Notes: a model not told the origin generated them from the sequence alone. 55,071 bases of DNA from Actinomycetota bacterium (GCA_019348255.1 JAHWJU010000006.1:1-55071); one strand, 5' to 3'. Positions 42,026 to 51,028 are shown, counted from the stretch's first letter. Numbers and translations are program-made.

Positions 42026-44446
42026 ATGGTCGAGCCCTACGACGCGCAGGCAGTCGAGCGCAAGTGGCAACAACGTTGGGAGTCGGAGGGCACCTACGAG
42101 GTCGACAACGACGACCCCCGGCCCCCGTACTACGTGCTCTGCATGTACCCCTACCCGAGCGGCCCGGCCCACATGGGCCACGTCCGCAACTACACCTTCG
42201 GCGACCTGATCGTGCGCCACCGCACCATGCACGGCCACGCCGTCCTCAGCCCCTTCGGCTTCGACTCGTTCGGGCTGCCGGCGGAGAACGCGGCGATCAA
42301 GACCGGCGTGCACCCCCGCGTATTCACCGAGGAGCGCATCCCCGAGCTGACCGACAGCGTGAAGCGCATGGGTGCCGTGTACGACTGGCGGCGCGAGGTG
42401 CGCAGCCACGACCCGGAGTACATGCGGGCGACCCAGACCATCTTCCTCAGGCTCTGGGAAGCGGGGCTCGCCTACCGGGCCAAAGCTCCCGTCAACTGGT
42501 GCCCCGGCTGCCACACCGTCCTGGCCAACGAGCAGGTGCGAGCCGACGGTACCTGTGACCGTTCGGGAGACGTGGTCCAAAAGCGCGATCTCGAGCAGTG
42601 GTTCTTCAAGATCACGGCTTACGCGCAGGAGCTGCTCGACGACCTCGACGGCCTCGAGTGGCCGGAGCGGGTGAAGGTGATGCAGCGCAACTGGATCGGC
42701 CGGTCCGAGGGTGCCGAGTTCGAGATGGCGGTCGAGGGCACCGAGCACCGGCTGCGGGTGTTCACCACCAGGCCCGACACCAGCTTCGGGATGACCTATG
42801 CCGTCATCGCGCCCGAGCACCCGCTCGCGCTCGAGATCACGACGCCCGAACAGCGGGCCGCGGTGGAGGACTTCGTGGCTCAGGTGCGGATGGCCAGCGA
42901 CGTGGAACGGCTGTCGTCGGAGGGGCCGCTCGAAAAGCGCGGCGTCTTCACCGGCGCCCACGCGGTGAACCCGTTCAACGGCAAGCCGGTGCCCGTCTAC
43001 CTGGCCGACTACGTCCTCATGACCTACGGCACGGGGGCGATCATGGCCGTGCCGGCCGAGGACCAGCGGGACTGGGACTTCGCCAAGGCCTACGGGCTGC
43101 CGGTGGTGCGGACGGTGCAGCCACCCGAAGGTTGGCAGGGCGAGGCCTACCCGGGAGAGGGCCCCCGCATCAACAGCGAGTGGCTCGACGGCATCGTCGA
43201 CACCGGCGAGGCCAAGGCCAAGGCGGTGGAGTGGCTCGAAGCGGAGGGCATCGGCGAGCGCAAGGTCAACTACCGCCTGCGCGACTGGCTGCTCTCCCGC
43301 CAGAGGTTCTGGGGCTGTCCCATCCCGGTCGTGAACTGCCCCGACCATGGAGCGGTTCCCGTGCCGGAATCCCAGCTCCCGGTGGTGGCTCCCGACGACG
43401 TCGAGTTCCGGCCCACGGGCGAGTCGCCTCTGCGGTTCCACGAAGGCTTCCTCCGTACTACGTGCCCCATCTGCGGCGGGCCGGCCGAGCGCGAGACCGA
43501 CACGATGGACACCTTCGTCGACTCCTCCTGGTACTTCCTGCGCTTCTGTGACCCGCAGAACCGGCTGCTCCCCTTCTCCCAGGAGGCGGTCGAGCGCTGG
43601 ATGCCGGTCGACCAGTACATCGGCGGGATCGAGCACGCCATCCTCCACCTGATGTACGCCCGCTTCTTCACCAAGGCCCTGGCTGACGTGGGGCTGGGGC
43701 CGCCATCGTTGCGGGAGCCTTTCCGGCGGTTGTTCACCCAGGGCATGATCCGCATGGACGGGACCAAGATGTCGAAGTCGAGGGGCAACCTCGTCGGCCC
43801 CGGGCGCTACCTCGACACCACCGGTGCCGACGCGCTGCGGCTGTTCCACCTGTTCGTGGGCCCTCCCGCGGACGACGTCGACTGGAGCGACCAGAGCGAC
43901 GAGGTGATCGAGGGGTGCGCCCGCTTCTTGAGGCGGGTGTGGCGCCTGGCCCTGGAGCCGGAGCAGGCGGCACCGCCGCCGGCTGAGCCGGACAACGTGG
44001 AGCGGGCATCACACCGGGTGATCGCGCGCGTCAGTGACGAGTACGAACGGTGGTCCTACAACACCGCGGTCGCATCGCTCATGGAGTTCACCAACCTGCT
44101 CTACAAAGAAGGCGCCACCGACTTCGCCGTCGACACGCTGTTGTTGCTGCTGGCGCCCATGGCCCCCCACATCACGGCCGAGCTGTGGGAGAGGCGCCAT
44201 GGCGCCCACATCCACGCCCAGCGGTGGCCCACGGCTGACCCCACCAAGCTGACCCTGGAGTCGACCACCATGGTGGTGCAGGTCAACGGCAAGGTGCGCG
44301 ACCGCCTGGAGGTGGCGCCCACCATCGTCGCCGAGGAGGCGGAGCGCCTCGCGCTGGCGTCGCCCCGGGTCCAGGAGCTGCTGGCCGGCGCCCCACCCCG
44401 AAAGGTGGTCGTCCGGCCACCGAAGCTGGTGAACATCGTCCACTAG
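42026..44446 (+). CDS. leuS: Leucyl-tRNA synthetase
   Basis: LeuRS charges tRNA-Leu. The 806-residue protein is complete, with HIGH as YPSGPAHMGHVRNYT near 43-57, CPGC near 163, the CP1 editing domain with FTTRPDTSFGMTY near 246 and YGTGAIMAVPAEDQRDWDF near 335, and KMSKSRGN near 577, then anticodon-binding and C-terminal domains (VVQVNGKVRDRL near 755). It is a useful contrast to the ValRS-like protein at 1.7 kb, where the equivalent catalytic motifs are lost. Confidence 0.97.
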   Translation: MVEPYDAQAVERKWQQRWESEGTYEVDNDDPRPPYYVLCMYPYPSGPAHMGHVRNYTFGDLIVRHRTMHGHAVLSPFGFDSFGLPAENAAIKTGVHPRVFTEERIPELTDSVKRMGAVYDWRREVRSHDPEYMRATQTIFLRLWEAGLAYRAKAPVNWCPGCHTVLANEQVRADGTCDRSGDVVQKRDLEQWFFKITAYAQELLDDLDGLEWPERVKVMQRNWIGRSEGAEFEMAVEGTEHRLRVFTTRPDTSFGMTYAVIAPEHPLALEITTPEQRAAVEDFVAQVRMASDVERLSSEGPLEKRGVFTGAHAVNPFNGKPVPVYLADYVLMTYGTGAIMAVPAEDQRDWDFAKAYGLPVVRTVQPPEGWQGEAYPGEGPRINSEWLDGIVDTGEAKAKAVEWLEAEGIGERKVNYRLRDWLLSRQRFWGCPIPVVNCPDHGAVPVPESQLPVVAPDDVEFRPTGESPLRFHEGFLRTTCPICGGPAERETDTMDTFVDSSWYFLRFCDPQNRLLPFSQEAVERWMPVDQYIGGIEHAILHLMYARFFTKALADVGLGPPSLREPFRRLFTQGMIRMDGTKMSKSRGNLVGPGRYLDTTGADALRLFHLFVGPPADDVDWSDQSDEVIEGCARFLRRVWRLALEPEQAAPPPAEPDNVERASHRVIARVSDEYERWSYNTAVASLMEFTNLLYKEGATDFAVDTLLLLLAPMAPHITAELWERRHGAHIHAQRWPTADPTKLTLESTTMVVQVNGKVRDRLEVAPTIVAEEAERLALASPRVQELLAGAPPRKVVVRPPKLVNIVH

Positions 44447-44521
44447 GCGCTTCGTCGGGGCCCCGTGCCGGCCCTGCGAGAACTTTGTAACGCTTCAGGA
44501 GGAGGCGGGGTCGGAGGCGGC

Positions 44522-46198
44522 ATGACCCTGGTGCAGGCCCCTGCTTCCACCCTGCCCGGACGCATCGAGGCAGGTACGAGCCGTGGTGGGACGATCACCT
44601 TCGTCAACGGCGGTGGGCGGGACCCGGTCCCCTGGGCACAGCTGCACGAGGAAGCCAGGGCCGGCGCGGCGGCCCTGCAGGCGCGAGGCATCGGGCCGGG
44701 CTGTCATGTGTCCCTCCTGGGCCCCACCACGCGGGCACTGGTCACCGCGGTTCAGGCCACCTGGCTCGCCGGCGCCACCGCCGTCGTGCTGCCGCTGCCG
44801 ATGCGCCTCGGCTCTGTCGAAGAGTTCGTGGCCCAGACCCGGGTGCGGATCCGAGGCGCGGACTCGGCCCTCGTGGTGGCGGACGGAGACCTGGCCGCCT
44901 TCATCGAGCGCAGGCCCGACGACCCGCCGCTGGCCATCCTCGGCGACCTCATGGCCGGAGCCGGAGGTGCGACGTCGGGGCGCTACGAGCCACCGGTGAT
45001 CGACCCGAACCAGTTGGCCGTCCTGCAGTTCACCAGCGGCTCCACGTCGGATCCCAAGGGCGTGATGCTTCCCCACCGGGTGCTCCTGGCCAACCTCGAC
45101 GGTGTCGCTGCTGCGGCTGAGCTCGACCCTGATGAGGACGTGTTGGTGTCGTGGCTGCCGCTCTACCACGACATGGGCCTGATCGGGCTCCTGACCCTCT
45201 CGATGATCAGTGGCACCGACCTGGTGCTGGGCGCGCCGCAGGATTTCATGGCCGCTCCCGCTCGGTGGATGCAGTGGATGAGCGATTTCCGGGGCACGGC
45301 GACAGCCGGCCCCAACTTCTCCTACGCCCTCGCCGCCCGGGCGCTGCGGCGCCTCGACGGCCTCGACCTCTCGCGCTGGAGGGTCGCCCTGAACGGTGCG
45401 GAGCCGGTGGACGCCACGACCTTCACCGACTTCGTGCAGGCCGCCGGCCGCCACGGGTTCCGTCCCGGTGCGGCGTTTCCCGCCTTCGGCATGGCCGAGG
45501 TCGCCATCGCCGGCAGCTTCCCCCCGCCGATGCGGGGGCTCGTGGTCGACACCGTCGACCGGCGGGTGCTGGAGACGGATCGCTACGCCGCGCCGGTGCC
45601 TGAGGACGCCCCTGGTGGTACCGCGCTGGCCCGGCTGGGACGGCCCATCCCCGGGTTGGAGATGCGCATCTGTGACCCCCAGAGCGGCCAGGTGATGGCC
45701 GAGCGGGAGGTGGGGGAGCTCGAGATCAGGGGCACGTCGGTGACCACCGGGTACTACCGCCATCCGGAGGCCACCGAGGCGCTGTTCCACGACGGCTGGC
45801 TCCGCAGTGGCGACCTGGCGTACCTGGTCGAGGGAGAGCTCGTCATCTGCGGGCGCATCAAGGACCTCATCATCGTGGGCGGGCGCAACGTGTTCCCGGA
45901 GGACGTGGAGCGTGCCGTCGCCGGGGTCGACGGGGTGCGGCCCGGCAACGTCATCGCCTTCGGCGTCGAGGGCCGCAAAGGCCGGGAGGCTTTGGTGGTG
46001 GTGGCGGAGACGAAGGCCACCCACGGCGTCGACGGCGTACGGGCCGCAGTCGGGACCAAGGTGCGCGAAGCCATCGGGCTGCCCCCCGAGGAGATCGTGC
46101 TGGTCACCCCGGGCACCCTCCCCAAGACCTCCTCGGGCAAGCTGCAGCGCTCCCTCTGTCGCGACCGGTACCTGGACGCCGCCCTGAGTCCCGTCTGA
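44522..46198 (+). CDS. Fatty acyl-AMP ligase-like adenylate-forming enzyme
   Basis: The 558-residue ANL-superfamily enzyme activates a carboxylate (probably a fatty acid) as an acyl-adenylate. Motifs are the P-loop LQFTSGSTSDPKGVMLPH near 178, WLPLYHDMGLIGLL near 216, FGMAEVAIAGSF near 325, GYYRHPEATEALFHDGWLRSGD-type A7 region near 410-430 (seen as GWLRSGDLAYL), GRIKDLIIVGGRNVFPEDVE near 446 and the C-terminal catalytic lysine in PKTSSGKLQRS near 540. ATG 44522 follows GGAGG at 44513-44517; the in-frame GTG at 44465 is less likely. No acyl-carrier or PKS gene is adjacent, so CoA- versus AMP-ligase activity is open. Confidence 0.87.
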   Translation: MTLVQAPASTLPGRIEAGTSRGGTITFVNGGGRDPVPWAQLHEEARAGAAALQARGIGPGCHVSLLGPTTRALVTAVQATWLAGATAVVLPLPMRLGSVEEFVAQTRVRIRGADSALVVADGDLAAFIERRPDDPPLAILGDLMAGAGGATSGRYEPPVIDPNQLAVLQFTSGSTSDPKGVMLPHRVLLANLDGVAAAAELDPDEDVLVSWLPLYHDMGLIGLLTLSMISGTDLVLGAPQDFMAAPARWMQWMSDFRGTATAGPNFSYALAARALRRLDGLDLSRWRVALNGAEPVDATTFTDFVQAAGRHGFRPGAAFPAFGMAEVAIAGSFPPPMRGLVVDTVDRRVLETDRYAAPVPEDAPGGTALARLGRPIPGLEMRICDPQSGQVMAEREVGELEIRGTSVTTGYYRHPEATEALFHDGWLRSGDLAYLVEGELVICGRIKDLIIVGGRNVFPEDVERAVAGVDGVRPGNVIAFGVEGRKGREALVVVAETKATHGVDGVRAAVGTKVREAIGLPPEEIVLVTPGTLPKTSSGKLQRSLCRDRYLDAALSPV

Positions 46199-46205
46199 TC
46201 GCTTC

Positions 46206-46244
46206 GGGCAGGCTGAACGTCGCAGAGCGACGATGAGCCTGCCC
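46206..46244. terminator. Nested two-stem palindrome between convergent genes
   Basis: GGGCAGGCT (46206-46214) pairs with AGCCTGCCC (46236-46244), and inside it CGTCGC (46218-46223) pairs with GCGACG (46227-46232) around an AGA loop. The 3-base bulges gaa and atg separate the two stems. It lies between the acyl-AMP ligase and the convergent oxidoreductase and probably stops both transcripts. Confidence 0.6.
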
Positions 46245-46252
46245 AGAGTCGT

Positions 46253-47254
46253 TCAGGCAGTTTGGAGCTGGCGGATCACCTGCGAACGGGCGTCGGCGTC
46301 GTGGGAGACGGGGAAGTAGAAGCCGACCCGCTGTACGACGCCGAAGCGTTGCAGGATCCGCTCCGCCACCTGGTCCAGGTCGGCCACGACGGCGAAGGCC
46401 TCCAGCATCTCGTCGCTGATGAGCCCGGCCATGTCCGCCCATCGTCCCTGTTTGGACAGTGCGTTGAGCTCGCCCTGCAGGTCGCCCCATCCGTGGAGCT
46501 CCAAGACGTTGCGGTAGGCCGGGGTGGAGCCGTAGAAGGCGATCTGGCCGCGGATCATCGAGGCCGCAGCCTCGCGCTCCTGCTCGTCTCCGGTGACGAC
46601 GAAGACACTCGCGGAGAGCTGGTAGCCGTCCGGGGTGCGGCCGGCGGTGGCCAGGCCCCGCTCCACTGCCGGGAGCGTCACCTCCTTGAGGTACCGCTCC
46701 GTCGTGAACGGGTGTACGAGCATCCCGTCGGCCACTTCCCCGGCCACCTCGGTCATCCGGGTTCCCACCGCGGCGAGGAAGACCTTGGGCGGCCCGTGGG
46801 GGTTGGGGCCCGGGGAGAAGAAGGGGGTCATCAGCGTGTGGGTGTAGAAGTCGCCCCGGAAGTCGAGCCTGGACCCGTTGTTCCAGCAGTCCCAGATGGC
46901 GCGCATGGCGAGGACGAACTCGCGCATGCGGGCCGCGGGGTGTGACCAGGGCATGGAGAAGCGCTTCTCGATGTGCGGCTTGATCTGCGAGCCCAGGCCC
47001 AGGATGAACCGGCCGTGGGAGGCGAGCTGGATGTCGTTGGCCTGCACCGCCGTGATCATCGGGTTCCGGGCGAAGGCGACGGCGATACCGGTGCCGAGCT
47101 CCACCCGCTCGGTGGCCAGGGCCGCGAGCAACAGCGGCATGAACGGGTCGTGACCCGTCTCCACCGACCAGAGCCCGTCGAGGCCGGCGGCTTCCTGGAG
47201 CTTGGCCATGTCCGCCGCCTCCTGGAGCCCGCCGAGGCCGCCGTCGACCTTCAC
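46253..47254 (-). CDS. LLM-class F420-dependent oxidoreductase (TIGR03617-like)
   Basis: The 333-residue TIM-barrel enzyme resembles the TIGR03617 branch of putative F420-dependent oxidoreductases. It begins MKVDGGLGGLQEAADMAKLQ and shows ETGHDPFMPLLLAALATERV near 32-51, GTGIAVAFARNPM near 54, FILGLGSQIKPHIEKRF near 83 and VFLAAVGTRMTEVAGEVADG near 158. GTG 47254 overlaps the PAC2 stop as GTGA. The substrate is unknown. It is the third gene of a minus-strand operon with a phosphotransferase and a PAC2 protein. Confidence 0.86.
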   Translation of the reverse strand: MKVDGGLGGLQEAADMAKLQEAAGLDGLWSVETGHDPFMPLLLAALATERVELGTGIAVAFARNPMITAVQANDIQLASHGRFILGLGSQIKPHIEKRFSMPWSHPAARMREFVLAMRAIWDCWNNGSRLDFRGDFYTHTLMTPFFSPGPNPHGPPKVFLAAVGTRMTEVAGEVADGMLVHPFTTERYLKEVTLPAVERGLATAGRTPDGYQLSASVFVVTGDEQEREAAASMIRGQIAFYGSTPAYRNVLELHGWGDLQGELNALSKQGRWADMAGLISDEMLEAFAVVADLDQVAERILQRFGVVQRVGFYFPVSHDADARSQVIRQLQTA

Positions 47255-48147
47255 CCCTGGCCTTCCTCCCGCAGGAAGCGCTGCAGCTCGGCGGCGATCT
47301 CGTCCCCGGTGGGCAGGTCGTTCTCGTCGAACATCGGGGTGGTGAAGGGAGGCGCCGACGGACCTGCAGCCTCAGCGTCCAACTGGCGCTCCATGCCCTC
47401 CACCATCGTCACGTGCTCCTCGTTCTGGGCGATGAGCATGTCGACGCGCTCGCGGGTGACCGCTGCTGCCGCCCGCAGCTCGGAGGTATCGAGGGTCAGC
47501 CCTGACACGTGCGCGAGCCGGTCCAGCAGCTCGGCACTCGCCTCGGGGTACGGCATCCCCGAGACGTAGTGGGGGACCATGGCCCAGAGGCTGAGCGCGG
47601 TGATGCCCTGCGACTCGAAGCCCTTGATGAGGGCGGCGTGGATGCCAGCGGGGACCTCCCGGACCCCGGGGATGAACCCCACGTCGTTGGCGACGACCTG
47701 CTCGGCGGCCGTGGCGATGACCCGCACCGGCCGTGTGTGGGGCATCGGTGCCGGGAAGCCGCCCAGTCCTACGGCCGCCCGCACCCCGAGGTTCTTCGCG
47801 AGCGTCACCAACTCGTCGGTGAAGGCGCGCCAGCGATAGTCGGGCTCTGGCCCCACCAGCAACAGGATGTCCTTGCCGACGCGATCGGTGCCGTTCCGCA
47901 GCTGGATGTCGGGCCACGTGAGCGACTCGAGCACGCCGTCCACGATGCGCTGGGTGGGCCGGCGGGAGCGGTGGTCCACGAGCACGTCGGAGTCGAAGGT
48001 GGCGATCGTCTCGGTGCGGGTGGCGCCGGCGAGGGCGGCCATGGCATTGGCGCCGGCGAGGCCGGCGTCGACCCAGCCCTCGAGGCCCATCACCAGCACC
48101 GGCCGGTCGAGGGGGATGTCGGGCTGGTCGATGCGGATCAACGCCAT
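47251..48147 (-). CDS. PAC2 family protein
   Basis: PAC2 (proteasome assembly chaperone 2-like) proteins are widespread in actinobacteria; their bacterial role is not settled. The 298-residue protein shows VLVMGLEGWVDAGLAGANAM near 18-37, DILLLVGPEPDYRWRAF near 93, GLGGFPAPMPHTRPV near 127 and GITALSLWAMVPHYVSGMPY near 182. ATG 48147 overlaps the phosphotransferase stop (ATGA) and its stop overlaps the next GTG, so the three genes are tightly coupled. Confidence 0.87.
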   Translation of the reverse strand: MALIRIDQPDIPLDRPVLVMGLEGWVDAGLAGANAMAALAGATRTETIATFDSDVLVDHRSRRPTQRIVDGVLESLTWPDIQLRNGTDRVGKDILLLVGPEPDYRWRAFTDELVTLAKNLGVRAAVGLGGFPAPMPHTRPVRVIATAAEQVVANDVGFIPGVREVPAGIHAALIKGFESQGITALSLWAMVPHYVSGMPYPEASAELLDRLAHVSGLTLDTSELRAAAAVTRERVDMLIAQNEEHVTMVEGMERQLDAEAAGPSAPPFTTPMFDENDLPTGDEIAAELQRFLREEGQG

Positions 48148-49166
48148 CAGCCCACCCGCTCCGCCGTGGCCAGGGCTGCCTCGGCCAACCGCACGACCGA
48201 GTCACCGAAGGTCTCCCAGGCCGCGCCGTCGGCGCCCATGGCGCCGGCGGCATACCGGGTGTAGACGCCGTCGAGGATGCAGGCGAGCTTCCAATAGGCG
48301 AAGCAGACGTAGAAGTCGAGGGCACTCAGGTCGTAGGGGGACCGCGCCTCGTAGAGAGCTCGAAGCTCCTCGCGCCGCGGGAACCCGGGGAGCTCGGTGG
48401 CGCCGGAGCCCACGACGGCGAAGGAGTCGGAGGGGTCCTTCCAGTACACGAGCAGCAGCCCGAGGTCGGCCAACGGGTCGCCCAGGGTGCAGATCTCCCA
48501 GTCGAGGACCGCCTTCACCCGGCCGTCGGCCTCCAGCAGGCAGTTGTCGAGGCGATAGTCACCGTGCACCAGCGTCGTGGCCTGTTGCTCGGGGACGTGG
48601 GCGACGAGGAACTCGTGCATCTCGTCCACCGCCGGTACCTCTCGCAGCTTCGACTGCTGGAACTGGCCGTACCAGCGCTTGAGCTGGCGCTCGATGTAGC
48701 CGTCCCTGCGGCCGAGGTCTCCCAGCCCGATCCCCCCCGGGTCCACCGAGTGGATGGCGGCCAACGCCGCGATCAGTGAAACCGCCGCCGCTGTCCTCGC
48801 CTCCGGCTCGAGTGACTTCGCCGCCTCGACGTCGCGGACCACCAGGCCCTCGACGAACTCCATGACGAAGAAGGGCCCGCCGTTGACATCCCGGTCATCG
48901 CAGCAGGCGAGGGCAGCGGGCACGGGGACCGCGGTGGGACCCAGGGCCGAGATGATGCGGTGCTCTCGCAGCATGTCGTGCGCCGTCGGCAACACCTGGC
49001 CGAGGGGCGGCCGGCGTAGGACCCAGGAGGCGCCGGCGCCGTCGGTCACCTTGTAGGTGAGATTGGAGCGTCCGCCCGGGATCAGCTCGAACTGCAACGG
49101 CAGCTGGACGCCGTCGACGTTGGCGTCGAACCAGGCGCTCACCTTGGCCACGTCGATGCCCTCCAT
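48147..49166 (-). CDS. Aminoglycoside phosphotransferase-like (ACAD10/11-type) kinase
   Basis: The 339-residue protein belongs to the APH/choline kinase fold group that includes the kinase part of ACAD10/11, which phosphorylates hydroxyacyl-CoAs in some bacteria. Motifs are GGRSNLTYKVTD near 31-42, FVMEFVEGLVVRD near 98, the catalytic loop VHGDYRLDNCLL near 199 (HGDxxxxN) and VLDWEICTLGDPLADLG near 216 (metal-binding D). ATG 49166 is preferred over TTG 49175; TACGGT lies eight bases upstream. An acyl-CoA substrate is a guess from family relatives. Confidence 0.85.
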   Translation of the reverse strand: MEGIDVAKVSAWFDANVDGVQLPLQFELIPGGRSNLTYKVTDGAGASWVLRRPPLGQVLPTAHDMLREHRIISALGPTAVPVPAALACCDDRDVNGGPFFVMEFVEGLVVRDVEAAKSLEPEARTAAAVSLIAALAAIHSVDPGGIGLGDLGRRDGYIERQLKRWYGQFQQSKLREVPAVDEMHEFLVAHVPEQQATTLVHGDYRLDNCLLEADGRVKAVLDWEICTLGDPLADLGLLLVYWKDPSDSFAVVGSGATELPGFPRREELRALYEARSPYDLSALDFYVCFAYWKLACILDGVYTRYAAGAMGADGAAWETFGDSVVRLAEAALATAERVG

Positions 49167-49174
49167 CGGGTCCA

Positions 49175-49180
49175 ACCGTA
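49175..49180 (-). promoter_or_regulatory. Putative -10 hexamer for the phosphotransferase operon
   Basis: On the minus strand TACGGT ends 8 bases before ATG 49166. The same hexamer occurs on the plus strand at 49195-49200 for the divergent gene, so two near-leaderless promoters lie back to back in 41 bases. Confidence 0.45.
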
Positions 49181-49194
49181 GTTGCGGCGCCGGG

Positions 49195-49200
49195 TACGGT
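49195..49200 (+). promoter_or_regulatory. Putative -10 hexamer for the thioredoxin-like gene, leaderless
   Basis: TACGGT ends 7 bases before ATG 49208. Confidence 0.45.
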
Positions 49201-49207
49201 CTCGGGC

Positions 49208-49930
49208 ATGGGCCCGTCCGCCACCGGCGACGTCACCGACGCCACCTTCGAACAAGCCGTACTCGACCGCTCCGAGCAGGCCCCGGTGGTGGTCGATCTG
49301 TGGGCTCCCTGGTGCGGGCCGTGCAAGACGCTGGGGCCGGTGCTCGAGAAGGTGATCGGGGAGACCGACGGCAAGGTCGAGTTGGCCAAGGTGAACGTGG
49401 ACGAGAGCCCGCGGGTGGCGGCCACGTTCCGGGTGCAGTCGATCCCCGCCGTCTTCGCCCTGCGGGACCGCCAGATCGTCGACCAGTTCATCGGCGCGGT
49501 GCCCGAGGCGCAGGTGCGGGCCTTCGTCGAGCGCCTGCTCCCACAACCGAGCCCAGCCGACAAGCTCGTCTTCATCGGCACCGAGGACGCTCTGCGGGCG
49601 GCGCTCGACCTGCAACCCGACCATCCCGCGGCCGTGGTGGGGCTGGCGGAGCTCCTGGTGGGGCGGGGCGCGACGGAGGAGGCTCTGTCCCTCCTCGCCC
49701 GTGTCCCGGAGACCGCTGAGACGCGGCGGGTGGCAGCCCTCGCCCGGATGACCGAGGCCGGGAGCCTGCCCACCTCCGGCGATCTCGAAGCCAAGCTCGA
49801 CGCCCTGTTGGAGCGGGTGAGGGATGACGAGTCGGCGCGGCAGGAGCTTCTGGACCTCCTCGAGATGCTCGGGCCCGACGATCCCCGCACGAACCGGTAC
49901 CGGCGGGCCATGACCTCCCGGCTGTTCTGA
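49208..49930 (+). CDS. Thioredoxin-domain co-chaperone-like protein (YbbN/CnoX type)
   Basis: The 240-residue cytoplasmic protein has an N-terminal thioredoxin domain with VDLWAPWCGPCKTLGPVL (active-site CGPC near 36-39) and the cis-proline in VQSIPAVFA near 78, followed by a helical C-terminal half with tetratricopeptide-like repeats (DALRAALDLQPDHPAAVVGL, RQELLDLLEMLGPDDP). This is the layout of YbbN/CnoX, which protects proteins under oxidative stress and hands them to chaperones. Unlike E. coli YbbN, the intact CGPC suggests redox activity. Confidence 0.87.
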   Translation: MGPSATGDVTDATFEQAVLDRSEQAPVVVDLWAPWCGPCKTLGPVLEKVIGETDGKVELAKVNVDESPRVAATFRVQSIPAVFALRDRQIVDQFIGAVPEAQVRAFVERLLPQPSPADKLVFIGTEDALRAALDLQPDHPAAVVGLAELLVGRGATEEALSLLARVPETAETRRVAALARMTEAGSLPTSGDLEAKLDALLERVRDDESARQELLDLLEMLGPDDPRTNRYRRAMTSRLF

Positions 49931-49947
49931 GGCGCCGCTCGTTCTCG

Positions 49948-50247
49948 TTGCCCCGACGCCACGGCGACCACTGGCGCTGGGTGGGGGGCCCCGTCCCCCC
50001 GGGGGCGGCCGCCATCACCCTCGGGAACCTGATCTCGGTCCGCCGCAGCGCGGCCGACGACGACCGGCTCCTGCGCCACGAGCTGGTCCACGTTCGCCAG
50101 TGGCGAGAGCTGGGAGCTGTGCGGTTCTTGGTCCGCTACCTCGGGGCCTATCTCTACTGGCGGCTCCACGGCTACCCCCACTGGGGTGCCTACCGCCGTA
50201 TCCCCCTCGAGGTCGAAGCCGAGTGGGAGGCGCGGCGCAGGGGCTGA
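49948..50247 (+). CDS. Small HExxH-motif protein
   Basis: The 99-residue protein contains LLRHELVHVRQW near 41-52, a zinc-metalloprotease-type HExxH, followed by aromatic-rich helices (YLGAYLYWRLHGYPHWGAY). Such short proteins resemble DUF4157-like minimal peptidase domains, but there is no obvious third ligand or signal peptide and activity is uncertain. The start is probably TTG 49948, 17 bases after the thioredoxin-like gene; no ATG or GTG is available before the conserved region. Confidence 0.65.
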   Translation: MPRRHGDHWRWVGGPVPPGAAAITLGNLISVRRSAADDDRLLRHELVHVRQWRELGAVRFLVRYLGAYLYWRLHGYPHWGAYRRIPLEVEAEWEARRRG

Positions 50248-50276
50248 CAGCCCTGGTTCAGGCCCGTCTCCTCCGG

Positions 50277-50282
50277 TACCGT
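50277..50282 (+). promoter_or_regulatory. Putative -10 hexamer for comEA
   Basis: TACCGT lies about 47 bases before GTG 50330, giving a short leader with GGGGA at 50318-50321 as a possible ribosome-binding site. Confidence 0.3.
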
Positions 50283-50329
50283 GGCGTTGCCGCTTCCCCC
50301 GGTCGACCTCTCGTCCCGGGGATCAACGC

Positions 50330-51028
50330 GTGCCCGATCTGCCTCCTCCTCCGCCCGTACCAGATCATCCGTGGCGCAGCGCCCTCGCTGCCGCCGCCGC
50401 GCTGCGGGACCGTTGGTCGATGCCGGCTGCAGCGGCAGGCGTCGCCGCCGCCGTCGTGGTGCTGGGGGCGGTGGCGGTGGCGGCCTTTCGCACCACCTCG
50501 GCCCCACCGGTGGAGCTCACCCTGCCTCGGGCCGCTCCGTCGGACCCGGGAGCGGCGAGCGCCACCCCTGCCGCTGAGGGTGGCGGTGTGCCGGGAGAGG
50601 TCGTGGTGCACGCCGCGGGGGCGGTCGTCCAGCCGGGGCTGTACCGGCTCGGCGGCCGTGCCCGTGTGGCCGACGCCGTGGACGCCGCCGGAGGACCGGG
50701 GCCGGACGCCGACCTGGATGCGTTGAACCTCGCCGCCCGGCTGGGCGATGGCGACCGCATCTACGTGCCCCGGAAGGGCGAGATCGTCCCCGGCGCGCCG
50801 CCGGCGGCGGGTCCGGCGGGTGGTCCCGCCGGCCCGTTGGACCTCAACACCGCCACTGCCGATCAGCTCGATGCCCTTCCCGGTATCGGCCCCGCCACAG
50901 CCGAGGCCATCATCGCCTACCGCAAGGAGCACGGCCGGTTCCGCTCGATCGACGAGCTGCTCGAGGTGAGGGGCATCGGCGAGGCGAAGCTGGCAGCCTT
51001 GCGGTCGAAGGTGCGGGTGAACCGGTGA
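50330..51028 (+). CDS. comEA: Competence DNA-binding protein ComEA
   Basis: ComEA binds incoming double-stranded DNA at the outer face of the membrane. The 232-residue protein has a short Pro-rich cytoplasmic tail, a membrane helix near 31-52, a variable linker, an SLBB domain (VVVHAAGAVVQPGLYRLGG near 88; GDGDRIYVPRKGE near 138) and a C-terminal helix-hairpin-helix pair (LNTATADQLDALPGIGPATA, LLEVRGIGEAKLAALR). GTG 50330 removes a Ser/Arg-rich leader present in the longer open frame. It overlaps comEC by GTGA. Confidence 0.9.
   Translation: MPDLPPPPPVPDHPWRSALAAAAALRDRWSMPAAAAGVAAAVVVLGAVAVAAFRTTSAPPVELTLPRAAPSDPGAASATPAAEGGGVPGEVVVHAAGAVVQPGLYRLGGRARVADAVDAAGGPGPDADLDALNLAARLGDGDRIYVPRKGEIVPGAPPAAGPAGGPAGPLDLNTATADQLDALPGIGPATAEAIIAYRKEHGRFRSIDELLEVRGIGEAKLAALRSKVRVNR

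Noticed and set aside
41794-42558. Plus-strand open frame across the gap before leuS
   Set aside because: It runs out of frame into leuS, while the minus strand carries recognisable DJ-1/PfpI fragments and the leuS start has its own hexamer.
44457-44464. GGGGCCCC palindrome after leuS as a terminator
   Set aside because: It is a self-complementary run without a loop or T-run and is easily explained by base composition.
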